Assembly (NCBI GenBank): GCA_963808705.1
Contig: CAWEHB010000016.1
Location: 496,001-560,000, forward strand
Direction of reading: 5' to 3'
From: JASHPR01 sp963808705
GTDB taxonomy: Bacteria > Actinomycetota > Actinomycetes > Streptosporangiales > Streptosporangiaceae
DNA length: 64,000 nt
A program made the position numbers and the translations under genes. Below the pieces are notes generated by a model, which had not been told where the DNA came from, did not search any database, and saw only the letters and a program-made list of their open reading frames with translations. Numbering within the stretch: position 1 is the first letter of the stretch; every line of letters starts with the position of its first letter. Positions 8,463-16,375 of this stretch are shown piece after piece.

Positions 8463-9232
8463 AGATCTTCGCGACCTACAACATCAAGGGCGGGGTGGGC
8501 AAGACGACCACGGCCGTCAACCTCAGCTACCTGGCGGCCCGGGACGGCTACCGCGTCCTGCTCTGGGATCTCGACGCGCAGGGCGCCGCCAGCTTCCTGT
8601 TCCGGATCCGGCCGCGGGTCAAGGGCGGCGGCAAGGCGCTGATCCGCCGCACCCGCTCGATCGACGACGCGATCAAGGCGACCGACTTCGACCGCCTGGA
8701 CCTGCTGCCCGCCGACTTCACCTACCGGAACCTGGACCTGGTGCTCGACGCCGCGAAGAAGCCCGCGCGCCGGCTCGGCAGCCTGCTGGCGCCGCTGAGC
8801 GCCGAGTACGACGTGGTCTTCCTGGACTGCCCGCCGGGCATCTCGCTGCTGTCCGAGAGCGTGCTGCAGGCCGCGGACACGCTGCTCGTGCCGCTGATCC
8901 CGACCACGCTGTCGGTACGCACGCTGGACCAGCTGACCGAGTTCATCGCCGGCCTCAACGGGCACCGGCCCGCGATCCTGGCGTTCTTCTCCATGATCGA
9001 CCGGCGCAAGCGGCTGCACAAGGAGATCTCCGTGCAGCTGCCCGAGCAGCGCACCGACGTCGCCGCGACCGCGATCCCGGCCATGTCGATGATCGAGCAG
9101 ATGTCGGTGCAGCGCGCCCCGGTGACCGCGTTCGCGCCGCGCAGCGCGGCCGCGCTCCGCTACGCGGAACTCTGGACGGAGGTCCGGGAGCGCGCCGGGC
9201 TGCCCGACCCGAAGCCCGACGACGCCTGGTGA
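8459..9232 (+). CDS. ParA/MinD-family partitioning ATPase coupled to the CHAD protein
   Basis: A 257-residue ATPase. The deviant Walker A motif KGGVGKTT is at residues 10-17, Walker A' is LLWDLDAQGAAS, and Walker B is VVFLDCPPG. ParA ATPases bind DNA non-specifically as ATP dimers and position plasmids, chromosomes or protein and storage cargos on the nucleoid. There is no ParB gene or visible parS-like repeat array nearby, which argues against chromosome or plasmid segregation. Overlap with the upstream CHAD gene suggests the CHAD protein is its partner. The N-terminus is too short for the HTH seen in plasmid ParA proteins. Confidence 0.9.
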   Translation: MKIFATYNIKGGVGKTTTAVNLSYLAARDGYRVLLWDLDAQGAASFLFRIRPRVKGGGKALIRRTRSIDDAIKATDFDRLDLLPADFTYRNLDLVLDAAKKPARRLGSLLAPLSAEYDVVFLDCPPGISLLSESVLQAADTLLVPLIPTTLSVRTLDQLTEFIAGLNGHRPAILAFFSMIDRRKRLHKEISVQLPEQRTDVAATAIPAMSMIEQMSVQRAPVTAFAPRSAAALRYAELWTEVRERAGLPDPKPDDAW

Positions 9233-9242
9233 CCAGGGGTGA

Positions 9243-10499
9243 TCAGCGGGACGGCCCGGCGGCTGCGCCGGTCGCTCCGCTTGCCCCGGCCGTCCCGGCC
9301 GCCCAGCGCAGCGGCAGCTCGTCGATGCCGTAGATCCCCTCCACCCCGCCCAGGACGGCCGGGCCGGCGGCGGCGAGCCCGGGCATGCGCGGCGCCAGGA
9401 AGGCCAGCGCCTCCTGCAGCTCGGCCCGGGCCAGGTTGGCGCCCAGGCAGTAGTGGGCGCCCGCGCCGAAGGTCAGCAGCCGCCCGTCCCGCTCGGCGGT
9501 GATGTCGAAGTCCTCGCCGCGGTCCTGCTCCCGGTTGGCCCGCTCCGCGCAGATCGCGACGATGGTGCCGGCCGGGAACGTCACGCCGCGGTGCTCCACC
9601 GGCCCGGTGCAGATCCGCGCGGTGAACGGCGTGATCGGCTCGGCCCGGAGCACCTCGTCCACGGCGCGGGCGGCCAGGCCCGGCTCCTCGCGCAGCCGTT
9701 CCCACTGCCCCGGGTGCGCGGCGAAGAGCCGCATCGCGTGCGACAGCTGGGCCTGGGTGGTGTCGATGCCCCCGGCGATGACGTTGAGCACCAGGTTGAC
9801 GCACTCGGCGTGGGACAGCCGGTCACCCTGGTCCTCGGCGGCCGCCAGGGCGGTGATCAGGTCCGCCCCCGGCTCGGCCCGCCGCTGCCGCAGCAGCGCC
9901 TCGACATAGTCCTGGAGTTCGGTGACCGCGCGCTCGATCTCGGGGACGCCGGTGGCCAGCGCCCTGATGTCGAACTGCCGCTGCACCAGACTCGACCACT
10001 CGTGCAGCCGCGGCGCGTCGCGGTCCGGGGCGCCGAGCACGGCTGCGATCGTCAGCGACGGGTACGGCTTGGCCAGCGCGGCGACGAAGTCGCAGGACGT
10101 GGCCTGGCCCAGGGCGTCCCAGAGCCGGGCGAGGAAGCCGCGCATGGCCGGCCGCCACCGGTCCGCGGCGCGCGGGGTGAACGCCGGCCCGACCAGGGCC
10201 CGCAGCCGCCGGTGGCGCTCCCCCTGCTGGTTGAGGATGTTGGCGTCGATCTGCTCCCGCAGCGGGCCGCGGGTGATGCCGAACAGGTCCGCGATCTCCC
10301 GGCCGGGGAACGCGGCCTGCCGCGAGCGGAGGAAGAACTCGCCCGACTCGCGGTCGAGCACGATGAAGGCCAGCGGCGAGCTGGCCAGCCAGCCTCCCTG
10401 CTCACGCAGCTCGGCGAGCCGCCGGTGATACCCGTCACCGGCGAGCTCGTCGGAGCCGAGGTCGATAACGGGCAGGTCCAGGTCGGTCACGACGGTCAT
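9243..10499 (-). CDS. Cytochrome P450
   Basis: A 418-residue soluble bacterial-type P450. The I-helix oxygen-activation motif reads AGGIDTTQ, the K-helix ExxR is in DEVLRAEP, and the haem-ligating loop is FGAGAHYCLGANLARAE with the expected Cys. These enzymes insert oxygen into small lipophilic substrates using ferredoxin electron donors; no ferredoxin gene lies next to it. It is 15 bases downstream of the alpha/beta hydrolase on the same strand, so the two probably form an operon in which an oxidised product could be hydrolysed. The substrate is unknown. Confidence 0.94.
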   Translation of the reverse strand: MTVVTDLDLPVIDLGSDELAGDGYHRRLAELREQGGWLASSPLAFIVLDRESGEFFLRSRQAAFPGREIADLFGITRGPLREQIDANILNQQGERHRRLRALVGPAFTPRAADRWRPAMRGFLARLWDALGQATSCDFVAALAKPYPSLTIAAVLGAPDRDAPRLHEWSSLVQRQFDIRALATGVPEIERAVTELQDYVEALLRQRRAEPGADLITALAAAEDQGDRLSHAECVNLVLNVIAGGIDTTQAQLSHAMRLFAAHPGQWERLREEPGLAARAVDEVLRAEPITPFTARICTGPVEHRGVTFPAGTIVAICAERANREQDRGEDFDITAERDGRLLTFGAGAHYCLGANLARAELQEALAFLAPRMPGLAAAGPAVLGGVEGIYGIDELPLRWAAGTAGASGATGAAAGPSR

Positions 10500-10514
10500 C
10501 GGGGCCTCGCAGGT

Positions 10515-11513
10515 TCAGTCCAGCTCGCGCAGGAAGCCGATCATGGCCTTGCTGACGTCGTCCGGCCGCTCCTGCTGGGTCCAGTGCCCGCAGCCCTCCA
10601 GCAGGACCGGCTCGCGGAGCGCCGGGGCGCAGTCGCGCAGCCGGGGCAGCATCTCCCGCCCGCCGGGGGCCCGGATGACCAGGTCGCGGTCCCCGGTGAT
10701 GAACAGCGCGGGAACGGTGACCGGGGCGTGGTGCCAGGCGGCGGTGAGTTCCCAGCTGCGGTCCAGGTTGCGGTACCAGTTGAGCGGCCCGGTGAAGCCC
10801 GAGTCCTGGTACTCGGCCACGAAGGCGTCGATGTCCGCGCTGGTCAGCCACGCGGGCAGGCCCGAAGCGGCGGGCGGCTCGGCGCAGATGTCGAGGAACC
10901 CGCCGCCCGGCGGGACGACCGGCACCACGGCGGGCGCGTCGCCGGAGGCACCGTAGAGCACCCGGGTGAAGGCCTGCCGCGGGTCCAAGGCGAGCTCGGC
11001 GTCGGCCACGCCCGGCCGCTGGAAGTAGATCATGTAGAAGCCGTCCCCCATCGTCGCGCGCATGGCCGCGGTCGGCGGGGTACTCCCCCGCGGCCGGTAC
11101 GGGACGCTCAGCCCGATCACGCCGCGGACCCGGTCCGGGCGCAGCAGCGCCGCGTGCCAGGCCACCGGCGCGCCCCAGTCGTGCCCGGCCACCACCGCCC
11201 GCGGCTCGCCGAGCGCGTCGAGCAGCGCGATGACGTCGCCGGTCAGGTGCAGCATCGTGTACTGGTCCACGGCCTCCGGGCCGCCGGTCCGGCAGTAGCC
11301 GCGCTGGTCCGGCGCGACCGCGTGATACCCGGCCTCGGCCAGGGCGGTCAGCTGATGCCGCCAGGAGTACCAGCACTCCGGGAACCCGTGCAGCAGCAGC
11401 ACCAGCGGCCCGCTGCCTGCCTCGGCGATGTGCATGCGCAGCCCGCGGGTATCCACGTACCGGTGACGCACCCCGGGCAGGTCGTCCCCGGGCCGGTCAG
11501 GGTGCAGCGCCAT
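10515..11513 (-). CDS. Alpha/beta hydrolase, epoxide-hydrolase type
   Basis: About 332 residues from the chosen ATG; a longer in-frame start 96 bases upstream is possible and neither has a strong ribosome site. The oxyanion segment HGFPECWYSWRHQ, the nucleophile Asp in AGHDWGAPVAWH, an acid in FITGDRDLVI and the terminal His in GCGHWTQQERP make up the epoxide-hydrolase set. Asp rather than Ser as nucleophile separates it from esterases. It precedes the P450 gene in a likely operon, consistent with epoxidation followed by ring opening (inference). Confidence 0.85.
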   Translation of the reverse strand: MALHPDRPGDDLPGVRHRYVDTRGLRMHIAEAGSGPLVLLLHGFPECWYSWRHQLTALAEAGYHAVAPDQRGYCRTGGPEAVDQYTMLHLTGDVIALLDALGEPRAVVAGHDWGAPVAWHAALLRPDRVRGVIGLSVPYRPRGSTPPTAAMRATMGDGFYMIYFQRPGVADAELALDPRQAFTRVLYGASGDAPAVVPVVPPGGGFLDICAEPPAASGLPAWLTSADIDAFVAEYQDSGFTGPLNWYRNLDRSWELTAAWHHAPVTVPALFITGDRDLVIRAPGGREMLPRLRDCAPALREPVLLEGCGHWTQQERPDDVSKAMIGFLRELD

Positions 11514-11667
11514 GGTCGGAGGATAACGGTGCGGCGAACCCGCCTCCAAGTCCGGCGCGAACGACGGCAGGCCAGCGTAACGTACCTTTGTGGCGGATTG
11601 CAGGTACATGGCGAGCCGCCATGATCCATGCTGTATTCCAGGGATATCGTCTGCCTGAGGGGGGATC

Positions 11668-12174
11668 GTGGGCCGCAGGCTGCTACGGCTGGAGATCCCG
11701 GTCTTCCCGGAACGAGGGGTGTTCCGGGTTTATGACTCGGCGGTCGACCCGGACGCGCCGAGTGGTCCCGTGCCGCCCGTCAGCGCCCTGATCAGCACCA
11801 GCCGGGAGCAGATGCTCGTGGCCTGTGCCCAGGAACACCTCAGCGTGCAGCTCACCATCGAGGAATGGGAGGACACGCCGCCCCCGCTCAGCGACGGTTA
11901 CGAGGACGAGGCGAAGTGCGTGCTGTACCTGCGCGGCCGGCTGAGCGTCATCGACATCAGCCGCGCGGACTCGGCCGTGGGAAACGTCCGGCTGGCCGGC
12001 GGGGTGGGTGACTACGGGGTGCACGTGTACACCCGCAACCGCGCCGAGGCCGTACAGCGCTACGCCGACCTGTTCAAGCTGAGGGCCGACCCGCTCGGCG
12101 ATGAGTTCCAGCAGGCGCGGAAGCGGCTCGAGGGGCTGGAGCAGTACCTGATCCAGCTCTGGCGCGAGTCATGA
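11668..12174 (+). CDS. Hypothetical protein, 168 residues
   Basis: Starts with GTG behind a GAGGGGGGA ribosome site. It is acidic and soluble, with no signal or membrane segment. The C-terminus (FQQARKRLEGLEQYLIQLWRES) is predicted amphipathic helix, and the centre is mixed alpha/beta (KCVLYLRGRLSVIDISR). I do not recognise the family. It is divergent from the hydrolase-P450 operon and convergent with the DUF3040 gene. Confidence 0.65.
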   Translation: MGRRLLRLEIPVFPERGVFRVYDSAVDPDAPSGPVPPVSALISTSREQMLVACAQEHLSVQLTIEEWEDTPPPLSDGYEDEAKCVLYLRGRLSVIDISRADSAVGNVRLAGGVGDYGVHVYTRNRAEAVQRYADLFKLRADPLGDEFQQARKRLEGLEQYLIQLWRES

Positions 12175-12175
12175 A

Positions 12176-12198
12176 GGCCGGCCGGCCCGGCCGGCCGC
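12176..12198. terminator. GC-only palindrome between convergent genes
   Basis: Right after the hypothetical gene's stop there is a near-perfect GGCCGGCC/GGCCGGCC inverted repeat with a short loop. It may end transcription from either side, but there is no T-tract on either strand. Confidence 0.3.
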
Positions 12199-12230
12199 GC
12201 CGGGGCCGGGGCTAGGGCGCGCCGGCCCGG

Positions 12231-12551
12231 TCAGGGCTGCGCCGTGGCGCTGCTGCTGCGGTGCGAGGACGGCGGCGCGGCGGACTTGGTCACGTTGTGC
12301 GGCACGGTGGAGCGCCCGGTGACGCCGAAGCTCGCCCGAAACGGGGTCAGCGCGTAGACCGCCAGCGAGACCGCGGCGATCACGATCAGGGCGAGAAACG
12401 ACAGCACGATCCGCGCGCGCCGCGACCGGATCAGCGCGGGCAGGCCCGGCCGGCCGAACGAGGTCAGCCTGGATGCCAGCAGGGGATCGTCGTTGGCAAG
12501 CTTGCGCTCCATCTCCTCGAGGATGCGCTGCTCGTCCATGGACAGCGCCAA
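12231..12551 (-). CDS. DUF3040 membrane protein
   Basis: A TTG start is chosen because GGAGG lies six bases upstream and the resulting N-terminus, MALSMDEQRILEEMERKLAND, matches the start of DUF3040 proteins; an upstream GTG would place the ribosome site inside the gene. The product is about 106 residues with one clear membrane helix (IVLSFLALIVIAAVSLAVYAL) after a basic segment, then a Ser/Ala-rich tail. Function unknown; the family is restricted to actinobacteria. It is divergent from the radical SAM gene. Confidence 0.8.
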   Translation of the reverse strand: MALSMDEQRILEEMERKLANDDPLLASRLTSFGRPGLPALIRSRRARIVLSFLALIVIAAVSLAVYALTPFRASFGVTGRSTVPHNVTKSAAPPSSHRSSSATAQP

Positions 12552-12750
12552 GGGCCACCTCCGCACCACGTCCGCCTACCGCCACTCTCCGGGCCGCGGT
12601 AGGGATCCACCTCTACTATCCCCCGGTTGTTGAGCTTTTACCCGCGCTTTGCCGCCGCGCCGGGAAGCAACTGGGAAGCCGCAGGCAACACGCCAGCGGA
12701 ACCGGCTAAGTAGTTGGATCTTATCGAACATTTATTCTAGACTGAGCAGC

Positions 12751-14892
12751 ATGCGATGGGACAGCCTGCGCCTCGACGGAGGCCAGGGCAGCGGCGGGCC
12801 CGCGGGGGCCGGGCAGGCCCCGGCCCTGTTCGAGCGGGACGCGGTGGCCCGGACCTTCGACACCCCCGGGTTCCGCGGGATGACCTTCTACGAGGTGCAC
12901 GCCCGCTCCATCATCAACCAGGTGCCCGAGGCCTCCCGGATGGCGTTCCGCTGGACGATAAATCCCTATCGGGGATGTAGCCATTCGTGTGCCTACTGCG
13001 CCCACGGCGGGACGCCGATCTTGATGGCCGACGGGCGCACCAAGCCACTGGCCTACGTCCGGCCCGGCGACGCCATCTACGGCACGGTCCGCCGCGGTTC
13101 CTACCGGCACTACGTGATCACCGAGGTACTCGCGCACTGGTCCACGATCAAGCCGGCCTACGTGGTCACGCTGGAGGACGGGACCCGCCTGTTCTGCAGC
13201 GGTGACCACCGGTTCCTGAGCAACCGCGGTTGGAAGTACGTGACCGGCGCGGAGCAGGGCCGTGCCCGCCGACCCCACCTGACTGTCAACAACGAGCTGA
13301 TGGGCGTAGGCGCGTTCGCCGAGCCGCCCAAGGAGTCCATCGATTACCGCCGCGGTTACCTGTGTGGCATGATCCGCGGCGATGGGTGCATCTGGAACAG
13401 TTCCTATAAGCGAGTTGACGGGTCGCTGGGCCAGAGCTATTCGTTCCGGCTCGCGCTGACCGACACGGATGCCCTCAGCAGGACGCGAGGCTACCTCGCC
13501 GATGTTGGCGTCGGATGTACGGAGCGCGTCTTCGCCGAAAGGTCTGCCACACGGCGCCGCGTGATGGCGATAGGCGCATACGGCCAGGACCAGGTCCAGT
13601 TCATTAAGTGGCTGATCGAGTGGCCGCGGTCACCTGCTCCGGACTGGCGCAAGGGCTTCCTGGCGGGCATCTTCGACGCCGAGGGAAGTTATAGCGGTGT
13701 TTGGCGAGTCACCAACAGCGACCCGGAGATCATCGGCTGGACCGTCTCGTCGATGCAGTCGCTGGGTTTCGACGTCGTGGTAGAGCATCCGGCCCGGCAT
13801 AACGGGGTGAAATACATCCGGATGCGCGGCGGGCTCAGGGAGGTGCTCAGGTTCTTCCACACCACCGAGCCGGCCATCACCCGGAAGCGCTCGATCGCGG
13901 GCATGGCGATCAAGAGCGACGCCCGGCTGGGCGTCGCGTCGATCGAGCCTATGGGCCTGGACCTGGAGATGTTTGACATCACCACGGGAACCGGCGACTT
14001 CATCGCGAACGGCGTGGTGAGCCACAACTGCTTCGCCCGCAAGAGCCACACCTACCTGGACCTGGACTCCGGGGAGGACTTCAACTCGAAGATCGTGGTC
14101 AAGGTGAACGCCCCGGTGCTGGCCCGCCGGGAACTGGCCTCGCCCAAGTGGCAGGGCGAGCACGTGGCCATGGGCACCAACGTGGACTGCTACCAGCGCG
14201 CCGAGGGCCGCTACCGGCTGATGCCGGGGATCATCGAGGCGCTGCGGGACGCGGCCAACCCGTTCTCCATCCTCACCAAGGGCACCCTGATCCTGCGTGA
14301 CCTGGAGTTGCTGGCCCAGGCGGCGGAGGTCACCGACGTCGGCCTGAACGTCTCCGTCGGATTTGTCGATAAAGAGCTTTCTCGGTCGGTCGAGCCGGGA
14401 ACGCCCAGCCCGGAGCGCCGGCTCGACGTCTGCGCCGCGCTGACCGGCCGCGGCCTGCGGTGCGGGGTGCTCATGGGCCCGGTGCTGCCGTTCCTCACCG
14501 ACTCCCCCGGCCAGCTTGAGGCCACGGTGCGGCTGATCGCCGAGGCGGGCGCGGCCAGCGTTACCCCGATCGTGCTGCACCTGCGGCCGGGCGCGCGCGA
14601 GTGGTTCCTGCTCTGGCTGGGCGAGCACTTCCCGGAGCTCGCGGACTCCTACCGCGACCTGTACGCCCGCGGCGCGTACGCGCCCCGGGCCTACCAGGAG
14701 CGGATCGCCGGGCAGGTCAGGGAGCTGGCTCAGCGTTACGGCGTCGGCCGCGCCAGCCCCCGTCAGGCGCGCAGCGCCCCGTCGCGCGGCACCCAGCCCC
14801 CCGGGCCGGGCCGCCCATCCGGACGGCGCGGCGCTCCGGGTGCGCCGCCGGCCCCCGAACCCCCGGGCCCGGTTCAGCTGTCGCTGCTGTGA
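12751..14892 (+). CDS. Rv2578c-family radical SAM protein containing an intein
   Basis: A 713-codon precursor. The ATG chosen gives MRWDSLRLDG, like mycobacterial Rv2578c. The radical SAM motif C76-x3-C80-x2-C83 is split: Cys83 is also residue 1 of an intein covering residues 83-426, and Cys427 is the +1 extein residue. After splicing the extein would read CSHSCAYCFARKSHTY, the usual active site, in a protein of about 369 residues. Radical SAM enzymes use a 4Fe-4S cluster to cleave S-adenosylmethionine; the reaction of this family is not known. Without splicing the cluster motif is not continuous. The C-terminus is a Pro/Gly-rich tail that overlaps the convergent rhodanese gene by 19 bases. 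Confidence 0.9.
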   Translation: MRWDSLRLDGGQGSGGPAGAGQAPALFERDAVARTFDTPGFRGMTFYEVHARSIINQVPEASRMAFRWTINPYRGCSHSCAYCAHGGTPILMADGRTKPLAYVRPGDAIYGTVRRGSYRHYVITEVLAHWSTIKPAYVVTLEDGTRLFCSGDHRFLSNRGWKYVTGAEQGRARRPHLTVNNELMGVGAFAEPPKESIDYRRGYLCGMIRGDGCIWNSSYKRVDGSLGQSYSFRLALTDTDALSRTRGYLADVGVGCTERVFAERSATRRRVMAIGAYGQDQVQFIKWLIEWPRSPAPDWRKGFLAGIFDAEGSYSGVWRVTNSDPEIIGWTVSSMQSLGFDVVVEHPARHNGVKYIRMRGGLREVLRFFHTTEPAITRKRSIAGMAIKSDARLGVASIEPMGLDLEMFDITTGTGDFIANGVVSHNCFARKSHTYLDLDSGEDFNSKIVVKVNAPVLARRELASPKWQGEHVAMGTNVDCYQRAEGRYRLMPGIIEALRDAANPFSILTKGTLILRDLELLAQAAEVTDVGLNVSVGFVDKELSRSVEPGTPSPERRLDVCAALTGRGLRCGVLMGPVLPFLTDSPGQLEATVRLIAEAGAASVTPIVLHLRPGAREWFLLWLGEHFPELADSYRDLYARGAYAPRAYQERIAGQVRELAQRYGVGRASPRQARSAPSRGTQPPGPGRPSGRRGAPGAPPAPEPPGPVQLSLL
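12997..14028 (+). mobile_element. Intein with LAGLIDADG homing endonuclease
   Basis: 344 residues. Block A reads CAHGGTPILMADGRTK with Cys1 as the splicing nucleophile. Block B has CSGDHRFLS. Two LAGLIDADG-type motifs are present, LCGMIRGDG (precursor residues 204-212) and LAGIFDAEG (304-312), with the acidic residues kept, so the endonuclease may be active. Block G ends VVSHN with Cys as the next extein residue, giving the canonical His-Asn-Cys splice junction. Parts of the middle are visibly less G+C-rich in codon choice than the flanking exteins, suggesting horizontal arrival. Confidence 0.92.
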
Positions 14893-15314
14893 CCCGCTGA
14901 CACCACGGGCAGGCCCGCCGCCTGCCAGGCCAGGAAGCCGCCGTCCAGGTCGGTCGCGCGGCGGACGCCGAGGTCCTGCAGGGCCGCTGCGGCGAGGCTG
15001 GAGGTGTAGCCCTCCGAGCAGAAGATGATCACGTGCAGGTCGTAGCCCGCCTGCGGCAGCCGGGCCGCCGACGCCGGGTCGAAGCGCCATTCCAGCACGT
15101 TGCGCTCCACGATCAGGGCCCGGGGGATCTCGCCCTCGGCCGCGCGCTGGGCGGCGGGGCGGATGTCGACCAGCACCGCCCCGGTGCCGACGGCGCGCAG
15201 CGCCTGGCGCGGCGCCAGGCGGTTCAGCCGCGTCCTGGCCTCGGTGAGCACCTGGTCGATGGTCCGGCTGCCCGGGGGCGGGGCGGAAGGCGCCATCGCA
15301 GGATCGTACGTCAC
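14874..15314 (-). CDS. Rhodanese-like sulfurtransferase
   Basis: About 146 residues from a GTG that overlaps the cysteine dioxygenase stop as GTGA; an internal ATG 18 bases further in has no ribosome site. A single rhodanese domain is visible: VLVDIRPAAQR near the start, and an active-site loop containing the Cys in VIIFCSEGYTSSLAA. The downstream segment ATDLDGGFLAWQAAGLPV is the typical rhodanese end. It should transfer sulfane sulfur to thiophilic acceptors. Coupling to cysteine dioxygenase points to cysteine sulfur catabolism. Confidence 0.9.
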   Translation of the reverse strand: MTYDPAMAPSAPPPGSRTIDQVLTEARTRLNRLAPRQALRAVGTGAVLVDIRPAAQRAAEGEIPRALIVERNVLEWRFDPASAARLPQAGYDLHVIIFCSEGYTSSLAAAALQDLGVRRATDLDGGFLAWQAAGLPVVSAGHSSDS

Positions 15315-15835
15315 CAGTCCTGCTCCGCGTGCTCGGTTGCGGCATGGACCAGGCCGGACTCGGTCAGCTCGTACCGCCGCATCGCGGTGAGCGGCGGCGA
15401 GTAGGCATGCACGGTGATGGCCGGCTCCGCGGAGGCGTTGGCCACGTCGTGCACGTACCGCGGGCCGAACGACCTGATGCTGCCGCGGGTGACCGTCCGC
15501 TGCCGGGGCTGGCCGCACCCGGCGGCCACGGTCCGCTCCCGCAGCTGGCCCTGCGCCACCGCGAACGCCCCGGCCGCGAGACCGTGGTCATGGAAGCCGG
15601 TGCCCTGCCCGGGCAGCCAGGACAGCAGCCACACCTCGTGGTCGCCGGCCAGTTCCAGGCGCCGGTACCAGCGCTGGCCGGCGCCGAAGCGCACCAGCCC
15701 GTCCCACGAATCCGGCCGCGCCGCCACCGCGCCCACGATCCGGCGCAGGCGCGCCTGGCTCAGGCGTGCTTGGCCGGGATGCCCCTGGCCGGGATCTGTC
15801 TGGTCGAGCGCGGCCACGTCGTCGAGGAGCGTCAT
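15311..15835 (-). CDS. Cysteine dioxygenase type I (cupin)
   Basis: A 174-residue non-haem iron cupin. The metal-binding HDHG (in GTGFHDHGLAAGAFAV) and the later His in YVHDVANAS are present. The family oxidises cysteine to cysteine sulfinate. The first gene of a two-gene unit with the rhodanese, which overlaps its stop codon. No regulator is adjacent. The family call is strong; cysteine rather than another thiol as substrate is by homology. Confidence 0.9.
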   Translation of the reverse strand: MTLLDDVAALDQTDPGQGHPGQARLSQARLRRIVGAVAARPDSWDGLVRFGAGQRWYRRLELAGDHEVWLLSWLPGQGTGFHDHGLAAGAFAVAQGQLRERTVAAGCGQPRQRTVTRGSIRSFGPRYVHDVANASAEPAITVHAYSPPLTAMRRYELTESGLVHAATEHAEQDW

Positions 15836-16092
15836 CCTAGTTCCCCCATCGTTTTAGTTGGAATAAGGCCTCAAAGCTAGCATGCTCCCCACCGGTCCCG
15901 GGGCAAACTCGCGCTGGTTCGCGACAACATGACCGCGCCGCAGCCTCTGCGCGGCCGACGCGGGGCCGCTGACGGTGAGAAGATAGCCATGACAGGCAGG
16001 GGCGAGGAGCCTTCGGGCCAGGGATGACCACGGTGACTGGCGGCAGCGACGGGGAACGCCGCTAGCCGTAGCGTGGCGGCGACCTCGCCGAG

Positions 16093-16353
16093 TTGATCGA
16101 GGTCCGCGAGGCCAGTCCGGACGCCGGCCAGGAGCGGATCACGGGCTGGACCTGGCGGCCAGCGCCGGAACCGGCGCCGGCGTCGCTGCCGCCACGCGGA
16201 CAGGCATGGGAGACGACACGCTACCGCGCCTACCAGGCCCGGCTTGCGGGCCGCACCATCGGTGAGACCTTCGGCCGGGCCACGGCATTCCTGGGGCTGG
16301 CCGCCGTGAACGCACCCGCCATCACAGACGCCAGCGTCCAGGCCGGGCGGTGA
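16093..16353 (+). CDS. Small hypothetical protein or gene remnant
   Basis: An open frame of 86 codons with no good start; TTG is assumed and no ribosome site is visible. The peptide (ITGWTWRPAP, WETTRYRAYQARLAGRTIGET) has a plausible coding composition, and the frame upstream is closed by a stop 24 bases before. Two very short overlapping open frames precede it on the same strand. It may be the 3' remnant of a longer gene. No family recognised. Confidence 0.3.
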   Translation: MIEVREASPDAGQERITGWTWRPAPEPAPASLPPRGQAWETTRYRAYQARLAGRTIGETFGRATAFLGLAAVNAPAITDASVQAGR

Positions 16354-16375
16354 GGGGCGGCGCCGTCCTCCGGCA

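Noticed and set aside
8459..9232. Chromosome or plasmid partition locus (parA)
   Set aside because: No parB gene and no parS-like sites; the coupling is to a CHAD protein, so a cargo-positioning role is more plausible.
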